A DNA stretch of 46,520 nt from Bacillota bacterium. Lineage in GTDB: Bacteria; Bacillota; SHA-98; Ch115; JABLXJ01. The translations under genes were made by a program, and so were the position numbers. How positions within the stretch are numbered: the first letter of the stretch is position 1; every line of letters starts with the position of its first letter. The notes beneath the pieces were generated by a model. The model was not told the origin of the DNA. It worked only from the letters and a program-made list of their open reading frames with translations, and did no database searches. Location: NCBI GenBank assembly GCA_013178125.1, contig JABLXJ010000020.1:1-46520 (forward strand). The letters are read 5' to 3'. Of this stretch, positions 35,140 to 43,666 are shown one piece after another.

Positions 35140-35646
35140 CTACAAACCCAGGTTCTGGAATTCTCTGGCTGGTAAAACATTTACCGGTGGCTTGATGCGG
35201 AGCAACCTCAGTATCTTGTTGCTCAAATCAGTCCCCTTGGTTTTAATAAGATACTCCCTCTCGTCGATCTCTACCTTGGCAAAGTTCATAGAATTTATGG
35301 CTTCCCTAATCATTTCCGCTGAAGCCTCTACCCCGGCCTTCCAAAGTTTGAACTCCAAGGTGCGGGCGAGTAGAAAGGCTAAAAAGCAAACCACAAAGTG
35401 CCCCTTGATACGTGGCTCAGTCCAATGGAAGACCGGCTGCACTTCCAGAGTCGTCTTCATAATCCGGAAGGATTCTTCAATCTTCCATAGGTCATGGTAT
35501 GCTGCCAGCACACCCTTCACACTCATCTCCCTTTCATTGGTCTGGATACCGTAATACCCGTCGAATTTCTCATCTTTTCTAATCCGCTCCTCATCTAAAA
35601 CCCAGTCCACATAACCCGGCTCCGCTTCCTTTATTAGTAGGTTCAT
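35140..35646 (-). pseudogene. C-terminal part of an IS1634 (IS4-group) transposase
   Basis: 168 residues remain of a protein usually over 500. FDGYYGIQTNE and YHDLWKIEESFRIMKTTLEV carry the late Glu of the DDE triad; FVVCFLAFLLARTLE follows. The N-terminal two thirds, with both Asp residues, are gone. The 14-bp sequence ATTTTGCCACTACA occurs as a direct repeat at 35131-35144 and 35676-35689, framing the relic, consistent with an internal deletion. Confidence 0.8.
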
Positions 35647-35759
35647 TCAATATCTAGCAACATATTCCGTTAAATATTTTGCCACTACATTTTTGAGGCT
35701 TCCCTCAGTGGCATGGCCAAAAATGCCGATATCAAGCCATTTTTTGATTCCGAAATGGG

Positions 35760-35939
35760 TCAAAATCGAGTCCAACTGATAAACTCAGGTGGCAAAGGAG
35801 GAGATCCCAGGGCTACTTTTTTATCACATCCTGGGCACTTGATAGTATCGCCGCGTTTCCATAGTCTGCTAGCCTTCCATGATAATTCGGCGCTACAATT
35901 GTCGCATCGAAAACTGTATTCGATATCCTCCCATCCCAT
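35760..35939 (-). CDS. small zinc-ribbon protein, 59 aa
   Basis: ATG 35939 follows GGAGGT at the ideal spacing of eight bases. The protein reads MGWEDIEYSFRCDNC near its start and carries two Cys-x-x-Cys knuckles, CDNC (12-15) and CPGC (35-38), about 20 residues apart, the layout of a zinc ribbon. The middle is basic and Trp-rich (WKASRLWKRGD), the end is Pro-rich (LPPEF). It is strongly gene-like despite its size. Small zinc ribbons of this kind bind nucleic acid or act as accessory proteins in mobile DNA; no family assigned. Confidence 0.65.
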   Translation of the reverse strand: MGWEDIEYSFRCDNCSAELSWKASRLWKRGDTIKCPGCDKKVALGSPPLPPEFISWTRF

Positions 35940-36016
35940 TTCAAATGACCTCCGGATAAATATCCTTCACATACATTGAAGCGAGCCCCCGCCATATCCG
36001 GCGCCCAACCAGAATG

Positions 36017-36226
36017 TCATAGACTGATGCCCCTAATATCACCTATGTTCTCAATCTGTTGTCTAGTTTCCCACATTATCTTGATAAGAGGCATCGGCAC
36101 GCCCAAATCAGGTCTCATAATCTTTTCAATATCGTCCTAGCTATATTGGTTCGGGGGTACCTTGAATGTCCTATCTTTGGGAGGTAACCTAAGCATCTTA
36201 TTAATTCTGTCTTCTATGACCTTCAT
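36017..36226 (-). pseudogene. small gene interrupted by one amber codon
   Basis: ATG 36226 opens MKVIEDRINKMLRLPPKDR and reaches NQYS, then TAG at codon 30, and continues in frame with DDIEKIMRPDLGVPMPLIKI to the stop at 36017 (70 codons in all). Both halves look coding and are equally charged. Point mutation, read-through or sequencing error are all possible. A 17-codon frame overlaps its stop (ATGA) on the way to the zinc-ribbon gene. Confidence 0.45.
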
Positions 36227-36246
36227 TTGCCCTATCCTACCCTGGC

Positions 36247-36720
36247 AAGCAGGAGGCATACATCCCCGGTACCAGCACCCGTAAAGTGGACGAGCTGGTA
36301 CGGGCTCTGGGCATGAGTGGGGTCAGCAAGAACGAAGTATCGCGGCTTTGCGCCGAGCTCGATGAGAAAATCTCAGCCTTCCTTAACCGGCCGCTTGAGG
36401 GTGAGTACCCCTATGTGTGAGAAGATGACATCCTTGCTTACATGGCGTTTCCGTGCGGGCACTGGTGCCAGATATACTCCACTAATACCCTGGAGCCGCT
36501 GAATCGAGAGATCGGCCGCCGAACGGACGTGGTGGGTATCTTCCCCAATCGCCAGTCTTTAATACGACTGGCAGGGGCTGTCCTGCAAGAGCAGAGTGAT
36601 GAGTGGGCGGAAGCGCCGCGACGCTACTTCAGCCAGGCATCGATGGCCAAGCTCGATGCAATGTGTGTGAGCGAAAAATCATGCGGGGAGGTGGCACTTC
36701 TAGACGGATACGCGCCGTAG
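36247..36720 (+). pseudogene. IS256 family transposase relic with internal deletion
   Basis: Fragment 1 (36247-36420) reads PGTSTRKVDELVRALGMSG and SKNEVSRLCAELDEK, the early part of Mutator/IS256 transposases. Fragment 2 (from about 36460 to 36720) reads YSTNTLEPLNREIGRRTDVV and GIFPNRQSLIRLAGAVLQEQ, the C-terminal part with the last catalytic Glu. About half of the protein between them is missing. Terminal-repeat-like sequence follows near 36747. Dead. Confidence 0.8.
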
Positions 36721-37126
36721 ATCCTTACCAGAACGCGGAAATCCTAATTTACACCACTTAACGGGACGTGACTTACGGACGCTCCTGAGGGACCCGGCCG
36801 CCACCCTTCTCTTAAAGCAGACGGCGGTTCCCTGTAGCAAGTAGACTTGCGCTCTGACTCCCGCGATGTTGGAGAATTTTTTTCATCCCCAGGCTCACCG
36901 TCGGAAGGAATCGAGAGGCGAACGTAGAATAATTTGTTTGTCTAGTGGTCTAACTAAGTCTCCTGGTCATTGCCTCCGGGGTGCTACTGAGTAGCCGGGG
37001 GCGGCAATTAACACTATGAGGCGAGAACCGGCGGAAGGCGCGACGACATCGTCGTTGCTCTCCGGGGGTATGGTATTCATGGAGCTGGTTCCCCACCGTT
37101 ATGCAGGGGGGGGCGGAATTTTTACG
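36721..37126. other. leader region of the URO-D/ROK pair, with hairpin
   Basis: It begins with the IS256 end and then non-coding DNA. An imperfect hairpin with arms ATTGCC (36969-36974) and GGCAAT (37003-37008), extended by CCGG pairs, lies about 120 bases before the start at 37127. It might be a terminator for the relic or part of the leader. Confidence 0.35.
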
Positions 37127-38227
37127 ATGAAAGCTATGAGTTCCAGGGAGAGGGTACTTTGCGCCCTCAGACGCGAGCGGCATGACCGGGTCCCGGTCAC
37201 CCCTCTTGTGGGTCACTATGCCGCACGTATTTTCGGAATATCGATCGGGGCATACAGTCGCAGTGCATCTCTCCTCGCCAAAAGCATTGTCGCGGCACAG
37301 CGTCAGTTCGGTTACGACGCTGTCTATGTCGCGGCTGATACGTGGGTCAATGCCGAGGCCATGGGATGCGTTCTCACATATCCGGAGGACAGCCCTCCGT
37401 TCGGGCGGCCGATCATCAGCTCTTCTGATGAGCTTAAGAACTTGAGACTTCCGGACCCCCAACGGGACGGTCGGTGGCCCCTTATGCTCCGGGCGGTTGA
37501 ACTGGTGGCGAAGGAACTTGGGAATTCGTGCTGCGTTATCGGTAACTTTGATCAGTCCCCGTTCTCGTTTGCGTGTCAACTCCGCGGGGTCGCCGAGTTC
37601 ATGTATGACCTCATCGACTCACCCCAGTTTGCCTTCGACCTTCTTGAGATCTGCGCGAAGGCAGTCATCAGGTATGCGAAAGCGATGGCTTCGGCAGGAG
37701 CGGATGTCCTCAATACCGGCGACGCTGCTGCAAGCGGGAGTCTCATCGGCGCAGAATTCTACGAGAGGTTCGCGCTTCCGTTCGAGCAAATGGTATTTCG
37801 TGCGCTTGCCGACACAGGCTGCCCGTGTGTGCTTCATATTTGTGGCGATAGCTCGAGAATTCTCGAAGCGATGGCGACCTCCGGGGCGCAGGGGATTGAA
37901 GTAGATTACCAGGTGGACGTCGCAGAGGCGACGAAGCGTGTTGGCGACAAGGTCTGCATTATCGGGAATCTGAATCCTGCCCACATCATGTCGGAGACAC
38001 CAGACCGAGTCTACGAGGAGAGCAAGAGCATCATTGAAGCGTGCAAAGCTGTCTCGGGTTTCGTATTCGCGTCTGGTTGTACCATTGCCCCGGCCACCCC
38101 CCCGGAAAACGTACATGCCATGGTCAGGGCCGCCAGAGATTGGGGGAGCCTGAGTCAACCTGAAACTGGTATCTCCGGGTGTGCTTTGGGCTTGACCCGC
38201 GAAACCCGATCCAAGGAGAGAGGTTGA
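37127..38227 (+). CDS. URO-D superfamily methyltransferase (MtaA/CmuA-like)
   Basis: 366 residues from ATG 37127; the upstream in-frame extension to 37016 has no ribosome site and odd composition. Opening MSSRERVLCALRRERHDRVP is typical. Unlike the other two copies, it retains the full zinc site of methylcobamide:CoM methyltransferases: LHICG (His and Cys) and a distal Cys in ASGCTIAPATPPEN. It probably moves a methyl group between a corrinoid protein and an acceptor, but no corrinoid protein lies in the window. The stop lies six bases before the ROK start at 38233, so they form an operon. Confidence 0.8.
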   Translation: MKAMSSRERVLCALRRERHDRVPVTPLVGHYAARIFGISIGAYSRSASLLAKSIVAAQRQFGYDAVYVAADTWVNAEAMGCVLTYPEDSPPFGRPIISSSDELKNLRLPDPQRDGRWPLMLRAVELVAKELGNSCCVIGNFDQSPFSFACQLRGVAEFMYDLIDSPQFAFDLLEICAKAVIRYAKAMASAGADVLNTGDAAASGSLIGAEFYERFALPFEQMVFRALADTGCPCVLHICGDSSRILEAMATSGAQGIEVDYQVDVAEATKRVGDKVCIIGNLNPAHIMSETPDRVYEESKSIIEACKAVSGFVFASGCTIAPATPPENVHAMVRAARDWGSLSQPETGISGCALGLTRETRSKERG

Positions 38228-38232
38228 GTGAC

Positions 38233-39468
38233 GTGACTCTCTTCCACCAAGCGTTGATGAAAGAATACAATAAGCACGCTATCCTTAGGCTTGTGAAGGA
38301 GAAAGGGCCGGTTTCCTGCACTGAGATCAGCCGGGCGCTCAATATAAGCCGCACAACAGCAACAGTGCTCGCAAACGAACTGTGCAGTAGCGGCCTTCTG
38401 AAGGAAATCGGGTACGGCGAATCACGCGGAGGTCGTAAGCCTATACTTTTCGTGTTCAACCCCGATTATGCATCGGTTGGTTCGATTGAGCTGGGCGCTA
38501 CCAGGATGGCGTTGGCACTTACGGATCTGAACGCTAGGGTTTTTGCATATGACGAGGGGACCATCGGAGAGCCGGATCCCGGTAGCCTCGTCGAGGTGTT
38601 GGTCACCCGAATGCGGTCGCTGCTGAAGCAGGCAAACATCCCTGAGGACCAGCTTCTGGGCCTCGGGGTGAGCGTTCCGGGTCTGGTAGACAGCGAGACG
38701 GGGAAGCTACTCAAGGCTGTAAACCTCGGTTGGGAGAACGTTCCGCTTCGGTCGCTCCTCGGGCAACGGCTACAGGTGCCCATTTACATCCTCGATAAGG
38801 GCGACGCAGGTGCCCTGGGTGAGAAGTGGTTTGGCGCTGCGCGCCAGTGCGACGATTTCATCTACGTTACAGTTGGAACCGGAGTCGGCTCTGGAATCAT
38901 CTCTGGGGGGCAGCTCTATAGAGGGGCGCGCCATGCTGCTGGCGAGCTCGGGCATATTACTGTCGTTCCAAACGGGCCACGGTGTAGATGTGGGAACGTG
39001 GGCTGCGTTGAGCTTTACTGCTCGGCCAGCGCGATAGCGAGAGGCGCCGCAGCGAAGAGCGAGCCTGGCTCCACTCTTGCCACGAAGCCCGATCTTACGT
39101 GTAGAGACGTTTACGAGGCTGCACTTGGCGGAGATAAGTGTGCTATAGAGGCGTTTAGGGAAGCAGGTACATTCCTCGGGGTCGCGTGTGTAACACTCGT
39201 GCATTTGTTCAACCCCGCGATGCTGGTATTCGGAGGAGGCGTAGCTCAGGCCGGGGAGCTCATTTTGGAACCGGTACGTGCAGTTCTCAAGGACCGGCTC
39301 ATGAGAACCCCGCTTTATGATGTTGAGGTGGCGAAGGCCGGTCTCGGAGTGAACTCCGGCCTCATCGGCGCGGCAGCCTACGTGATTCAGGAGTCTCTCG
39401 CACCGAGGCGAGTGGTTGCCGGCGAGACTCAGATAATGGGGAACTCTCTCGGATTAATTGGTAGATAA
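38233..39468 (+). CDS. ROK family transcriptional regulator (NagC/XylR type)
   Basis: 411 residues from GTG 38233, about ten bases after AAGGAGAG; a longer frame runs into the URO-D gene. The N-terminal helix-turn-helix (about residues 15-65: CTEISRALNISRTTATVLAN) is followed by a sugar-kinase-like ROK domain with VTVGTGVGSGIISGG and the zinc motif GHI...CRCGNVGCVE. It lacks nothing obvious. Likely represses the sugar importer genes that follow at 39962 and responds to a sugar. Codon use is G+C-rich, as in its partner gene. Confidence 0.9.
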   Translation: MTLFHQALMKEYNKHAILRLVKEKGPVSCTEISRALNISRTTATVLANELCSSGLLKEIGYGESRGGRKPILFVFNPDYASVGSIELGATRMALALTDLNARVFAYDEGTIGEPDPGSLVEVLVTRMRSLLKQANIPEDQLLGLGVSVPGLVDSETGKLLKAVNLGWENVPLRSLLGQRLQVPIYILDKGDAGALGEKWFGAARQCDDFIYVTVGTGVGSGIISGGQLYRGARHAAGELGHITVVPNGPRCRCGNVGCVELYCSASAIARGAAAKSEPGSTLATKPDLTCRDVYEAALGGDKCAIEAFREAGTFLGVACVTLVHLFNPAMLVFGGGVAQAGELILEPVRAVLKDRLMRTPLYDVEVAKAGLGVNSGLIGAAAYVIQESLAPRRVVAGETQIMGNSLGLIGR

Positions 39469-39961
39469 CTGGGAAACAGGGTTCTCTGCCAATTCTAAGG
39501 AAAAGAGTTGATATTGTTTGGTCTAGACTCCCTTGTACATTGATAATCGAATAGAGTACGCCCTTCTCATGGCTCTCTCTCATAGCTCTATAGAAAATAA
39601 AATAGACATGGTACGTATAGCCCGTTATGATCTATTCTAATCAACCTAAATCTAGTGTTATGAGGCCTTTAGCGTAGAAGATTGCCTCTCTCGTTGCCAT
39701 GACTGTATTAGATCTTTGAAATTCTTTGAAATCGATGTTTGATTCTACAAGCCATGCATCTATGGGACGGTGGAGTTTCTCTTCAGGGCGGGCGTAAATA
39801 TCAGGCCCATGCGGAGGTGGGGAACCCAGTTGGAGTTTACCACGTCGATGGAAAGGGGGGAGGTAGGTAGTTGGGATGTAGGTATTCTTGGGCATTACTT
39901 GGCGACGGACTAAGCGATGTAAATAAAGTGCTTATATAGCTTTATATGAGGAGGAAGAAAA
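39469..39961. promoter_or_regulatory. intergenic region ahead of the sugar importer
   Basis: About 490 bases. A minus-strand frame 39641-39895 (84 residues, without a ribosome site) may be a relic: its last part (KLHRPIDAWLVESNIDF) is protein-like, but it is not recognised. Just before the binding-protein gene, ATAAAG (39923-39928) and CTTTAT (39940-39945) form a palindrome over a TATATAG box, a possible ROK operator and -10 site. Confidence 0.35.
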
Positions 39962-40981
39962 ATGAAAAGAATCAGTAAGACTCTGCTCATGGTGATGATC
40001 ATCGGGTTGATCTTCACAATCAGCATTCCGGCGGTGTCTTCGAAACAGTTAACAATTGGCGTAGTGATTCCCTATGAGATTGGCTGGTTTGGGGCGTTCA
40101 AACAAGGCTTTGAGCTTGTGGCGAAACAAGAAGGAGTTAAGCTGGTTTGGCAATATCATGGTTACAAACCGGATCAAGAAACAACCGCTATTCAAAACCT
40201 TATTACCATGGCTGTTGACGCCATCAATCTTACAGCTGCTACTCCCGACAGCGCTCAATACTCCTGCAGCCTAGCCAATGATGCCAAAATCCCCATTCAA
40301 ATTACTGAAAGTGGTCTGGCCCCGGGCAAAGGAAAACCGATTGCCGATATCGATTTCAACTGGGAGCAGATTTATCGCTATATTATTGACAATCTCCGGA
40401 AGGATGAAGAGGGCCCGTTATCCCTGGTATATATTTCAGGGTTTGCCGGCAGTCCGCCAGTCCTTCAATATATTAAGGGCTTGACTGATGAGCTCAAAAA
40501 AGTAAAAGATGTCAAACTAGCAACTGATATTCAATACGGAGACTATGCTACTGCTAAATCCTTGGGAATTATGAAAACAATTATTCAGTCCGGTGTCAAG
40601 TTCAACGTAGCGCTGGGTGCTTGCCAGGAGATCACTGAAGGAATCATCCAAGCCCTGAAAGAAGAGAACATCCCTCGCGATAAGGTGGTGGTCGTCTCCG
40701 TCAACGGTGGCCCGATGGATGTTGAGAACTTCAAGACGGGTGATCTGGATTACGCAATAAGTCAATCCCCATCACTGCATGGAATGATCTGCGCTGAGAA
40801 CCTGATTTCATACCTGAAGGGCCGGACATATCAAAAGAAGGCTTATTCCCCGTTCATTTGGGTCAGCGCCAAAACTTGGCAGGAAAAGCTGATCCCTTGG
40901 GATATGGATGTTAGTTGGCTTCCGGTCGTTAAAGAATTTGTGAAGACGGGAGTCTACAAACCCCAATTGCGGAAAAAGTAG
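39962..40981 (+). CDS. sugar ABC transporter substrate-binding protein (RbsB-like, type 1 fold)
   Basis: 339 residues. ATG 39962 behind GAGGAGG. Signal peptide MKRISKTLLMVMIIGLIFTI with cleavage near VSSKQ. The type 1 periplasmic binding fold shows as LTIGVVIPYEIGWFGAFKQG (about 30-49) and the alternation of beta strands and helices up to YGDYATAKSLGIMKTIIQSG. Binds a sugar or sugar-like solute outside the cell for the RbsA/RbsC pair downstream. Specificity unknown. Confidence 0.9.
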   Translation: MKRISKTLLMVMIIGLIFTISIPAVSSKQLTIGVVIPYEIGWFGAFKQGFELVAKQEGVKLVWQYHGYKPDQETTAIQNLITMAVDAINLTAATPDSAQYSCSLANDAKIPIQITESGLAPGKGKPIADIDFNWEQIYRYIIDNLRKDEEGPLSLVYISGFAGSPPVLQYIKGLTDELKKVKDVKLATDIQYGDYATAKSLGIMKTIIQSGVKFNVALGACQEITEGIIQALKEENIPRDKVVVVSVNGGPMDVENFKTGDLDYAISQSPSLHGMICAENLISYLKGRTYQKKAYSPFIWVSAKTWQEKLIPWDMDVSWLPVVKEFVKTGVYKPQLRKK

Positions 40982-40999
40982 GATGTCCTAGTAAGTGTG

Positions 41000-41060
41000 A
41001 ATAATGCCCCTAATCAGGGGCTTGAAAGAATCTCTTCAGCCCCTGATTAGGGGCATTATT
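41000..41060. promoter_or_regulatory. perfect 23-bp intercistronic hairpin
   Basis: The arm at 41000-41022 (starts AATAATGCCCC) is exactly complementary to 41038-41060 around a 15-base loop, 19 bases after the binding-protein stop and 38 bases before the ATPase. It should protect binding-protein mRNA or partly end transcription, giving excess binding protein over transporter. Confidence 0.8.
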
Positions 41061-41097
41061 CTAGTGATATATAAGGTTTGGAACCGAGGGATATCAA

Positions 41098-42615
41098 ATG
41101 GAACAAGGTAATATCCTGGAAACCGTAAAGATCTGTAAGCGATATCCGGGAGTTCAAGCTCTTGACGAGGTTGATTTCGAGCTAAAATGCGGGGAGGTCC
41201 ACGCTCTCGTTGGCCAAAACGGTGCTGGTAAATCCACCCTAGTTGAAATCATCGCGGGAACAGTAAAACCCGACTCCGGGAAGATTATCATTAGCGGCAA
41301 AGCATTCAACTACCTTGAACCATCCAAATCCATTGAACTTGGTATTCAAACTGTTCATCAAGAAAATCAGTTGGTCGAAGAGCTTTCGGTGGCCGATAAT
41401 ATTTTTTTACACGATCTCCCAAGCAATAAGTTTGGATTCGTCAACGAATCAGCCTCTGTGAACGCCGCGACTAACTTACTAAAAGAACTTAATATCGCAA
41501 TATCTCCAGATCGAAAACTAAGTGATTTAACCTTTATCGAAAGGAAACTTGTTAGTTTAGCGAAGGCAACCTCGCGTAATGCTCAAATTTTGATCCTTGA
41601 TGAACCAACCGCTTCCCTTGATGAAAAAGGCAAAAACATCCTGTTCAAGTTAATCAGAAAGTATACGGAAAAGGGCCGGAGCGTGATTTATATCTCCCAT
41701 CATCTCGGAGAGATTTTTGAAATCTGTGATCGTGTAACGGTATTAAAAGATGGCCGGAAAGTCGGTACCCACCAGGTGAAAAAGATTAGAATGAACGATA
41801 TTATTCATCAGATGATCGGCCAATCCACTACGTCGCTATACAACCGAAAACGAAGTGAAGCGCCCGGGGGAAAAGGTGAACATCTTGAGGTGATCGATTA
41901 CCACCGCCAAGGGGTGGTTGACCATATTTCGTTCACTGTTCAAAAGGGCGAGATTTTCGGTATCGGAGGCCTCGTTGGATCTGGGCGAACGGAGCTTGCG
42001 CGGATGATATTCGGGCTAGATAAAAAAGATTCAGGGCGGCTCGTTTATTGTGGCAAAGACATCACCCCCAAAAATCCCTCTGATGCAATTCAAAAAGGAA
42101 TTGGTTTTCTGACTGAGGATCGAAAATCGACAGGATTGATTATGAAACGGCCTATTTTTGAAAACATCAGCCTGGTACAGCTCGCTAAGAGCTCTTCCTT
42201 CTTCCTTAACTTGATAAAAGAGTATGTTGAGACGAATGTGATATCTCAAAAGCTGATGGTGAAGACTCCATCCAACTCCCAACTCGTTGGAAACCTGAGT
42301 GGTGGAAACCAACAGAAAGTTGTACTCGCCAAATGGCTTTTCGCCGGGTCAAATATTTTAATTATTGATGAGCCTACAGCTGGAATCGATGTTGGAGCCA
42401 AAAGCGAAATTTACAAGCTAATGGATGAACTAGCAGACAAGGGTAAAATAATTATCATGATCTCTTCCGATAATCCAGAGCTGGTCTCTATCTGCGATCG
42501 TGTCGGCGTGATGCGGGATGGACGGCTGGTTAAAATTCTTACCGGTGAAGAAATCACTGAAGAAAACATTCTCCACTATTCAATGGGAGTTGATGAAAAG
42601 GGGGGGTTGCCTTGA
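41098..42615 (+). CDS. sugar ABC transporter ATP-binding protein (RbsA/MglA-like, two ATPase domains)
   Basis: 505 residues, the normal length for the duplicated form. Domain 1: Walker A GQNGAGKST (39-47), Walker B LILDEPTASLD and a relaxed signature (LTFIERKLV). Domain 2: degenerate Walker A GLVGSGRTEL, as is usual, strong signature LSGGNQQKV and LIIDEPTAGID. ATG 41098 behind GAGGGAT. The stop overlaps the permease start by four bases. Confidence 0.92.
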   Translation: MEQGNILETVKICKRYPGVQALDEVDFELKCGEVHALVGQNGAGKSTLVEIIAGTVKPDSGKIIISGKAFNYLEPSKSIELGIQTVHQENQLVEELSVADNIFLHDLPSNKFGFVNESASVNAATNLLKELNIAISPDRKLSDLTFIERKLVSLAKATSRNAQILILDEPTASLDEKGKNILFKLIRKYTEKGRSVIYISHHLGEIFEICDRVTVLKDGRKVGTHQVKKIRMNDIIHQMIGQSTTSLYNRKRSEAPGGKGEHLEVIDYHRQGVVDHISFTVQKGEIFGIGGLVGSGRTELARMIFGLDKKDSGRLVYCGKDITPKNPSDAIQKGIGFLTEDRKSTGLIMKRPIFENISLVQLAKSSSFFLNLIKEYVETNVISQKLMVKTPSNSQLVGNLSGGNQQKVVLAKWLFAGSNILIIDEPTAGIDVGAKSEIYKLMDELADKGKIIIMISSDNPELVSICDRVGVMRDGRLVKILTGEEITEENILHYSMGVDEKGGLP

Positions 42616-43619
42616 AAGCGCTCGTGATAGCTAATGAAAGGCGAAGAGAAATTTTGAACAATCAGTCGCTGGTACGGATTGCCTTAATAATTATTATCTG
42701 TACCGTATCTACTATCGTCAATCCTCGGTTTGCCAATGTGAATAACATCATTAATATTTTTCAACAAATCTCCGTACTCGGAATCATTGCCAGCGGAGTT
42801 GGAATGCTATTGGTCGCCGGTGAAATCGACATCTCGGTTGGGGCCCAAGTCTCACTGATAGGTGTGATTCTGGCGATGATCATCCAAAAAGTAGGGGGCT
42901 TGCCGAATGGTAATCCTTTGATCCCCATGCTTGTGCCTTTCGCCATTCCAATAGCAGTCATTCTTGCGTTTCTTATTGGGGCAATTATGGGCATGATTAA
43001 CGGCATCACTGTAGTCAAGACCAAGGCTCCTTCGTTCATTATTACTCTTGGTTTTAGTTCAATGTATAGCGCTATTGCGTTATTGGTGACCGGTGGTGGT
43101 TCCTATATGTTGTTTGGCCGATTTCAGACTTTAGGGCGGGGGAAAATATTTAATTTTATCCCCGTCTCAATCCTTTTCTTCCTCGGCACAATGACTGCCG
43201 CTTTTATAGTCCTTAAATACACCAAGTACGGGCGTTTTTTGTATGCAATCGGGGGAAATAAGAAAGCAGCCTACGTTTCCGGCATTAATACCCGGAGAAT
43301 TATCTTAACCGCATATGTAGTTGTCGGTATCGTAAATGCGTTGGCTGCCTTAATCCTCATCTCACGTGTCGGATCGGCCCTCGCCAACACCGGAGATTCC
43401 TATTCTCTCGACGCGCTTGCTTCGGTAATTGTCGGAGGTATTTCCCTCCACGGTGGTAAAGGTGATGCCATCAGTAGTTTTCTTGGAGTTGTATTGATTG
43501 GATTAATCAGTAATTCCCTGGTAATCATGAATGTAACTCCTTTCTTGCGAGGACTTGTTATTGGCCTTGTAACCATCGCGGCGGTGACGGGGGGTTCTCT
43601 CTCTGATAGTCGGGAATAG
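42612..43619 (+). CDS. sugar ABC transporter permease (RbsC-like)
   Basis: 335 residues with about eight to ten membrane helices. The TTG start at 42612 overlaps the ATPase stop (TTGA) and follows GGGGGG five bases upstream. LVAGEIDISVGAQVSLIGVI is the family's conserved early loop, and ALASVIVGGISLHGGKGDAI the late coupling segment. Works as a pair with the two-domain ATPase. Confidence 0.92.
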   Translation: MKALVIANERRREILNNQSLVRIALIIIICTVSTIVNPRFANVNNIINIFQQISVLGIIASGVGMLLVAGEIDISVGAQVSLIGVILAMIIQKVGGLPNGNPLIPMLVPFAIPIAVILAFLIGAIMGMINGITVVKTKAPSFIITLGFSSMYSAIALLVTGGGSYMLFGRFQTLGRGKIFNFIPVSILFFLGTMTAAFIVLKYTKYGRFLYAIGGNKKAAYVSGINTRRIILTAYVVVGIVNALAALILISRVGSALANTGDSYSLDALASVIVGGISLHGGKGDAISSFLGVVLIGLISNSLVIMNVTPFLRGLVIGLVTIAAVTGGSLSDSRE

Positions 43620-43666
43620 ATCTAACCGCGGTATGCACTAAAATAAATATCTGGGGGGAAATCCGT

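Noticed and set aside
37619-38158. Minus-strand frame of 179 codons
   Set aside because: Antisense to the URO-D gene; no initiation signal and odd composition.
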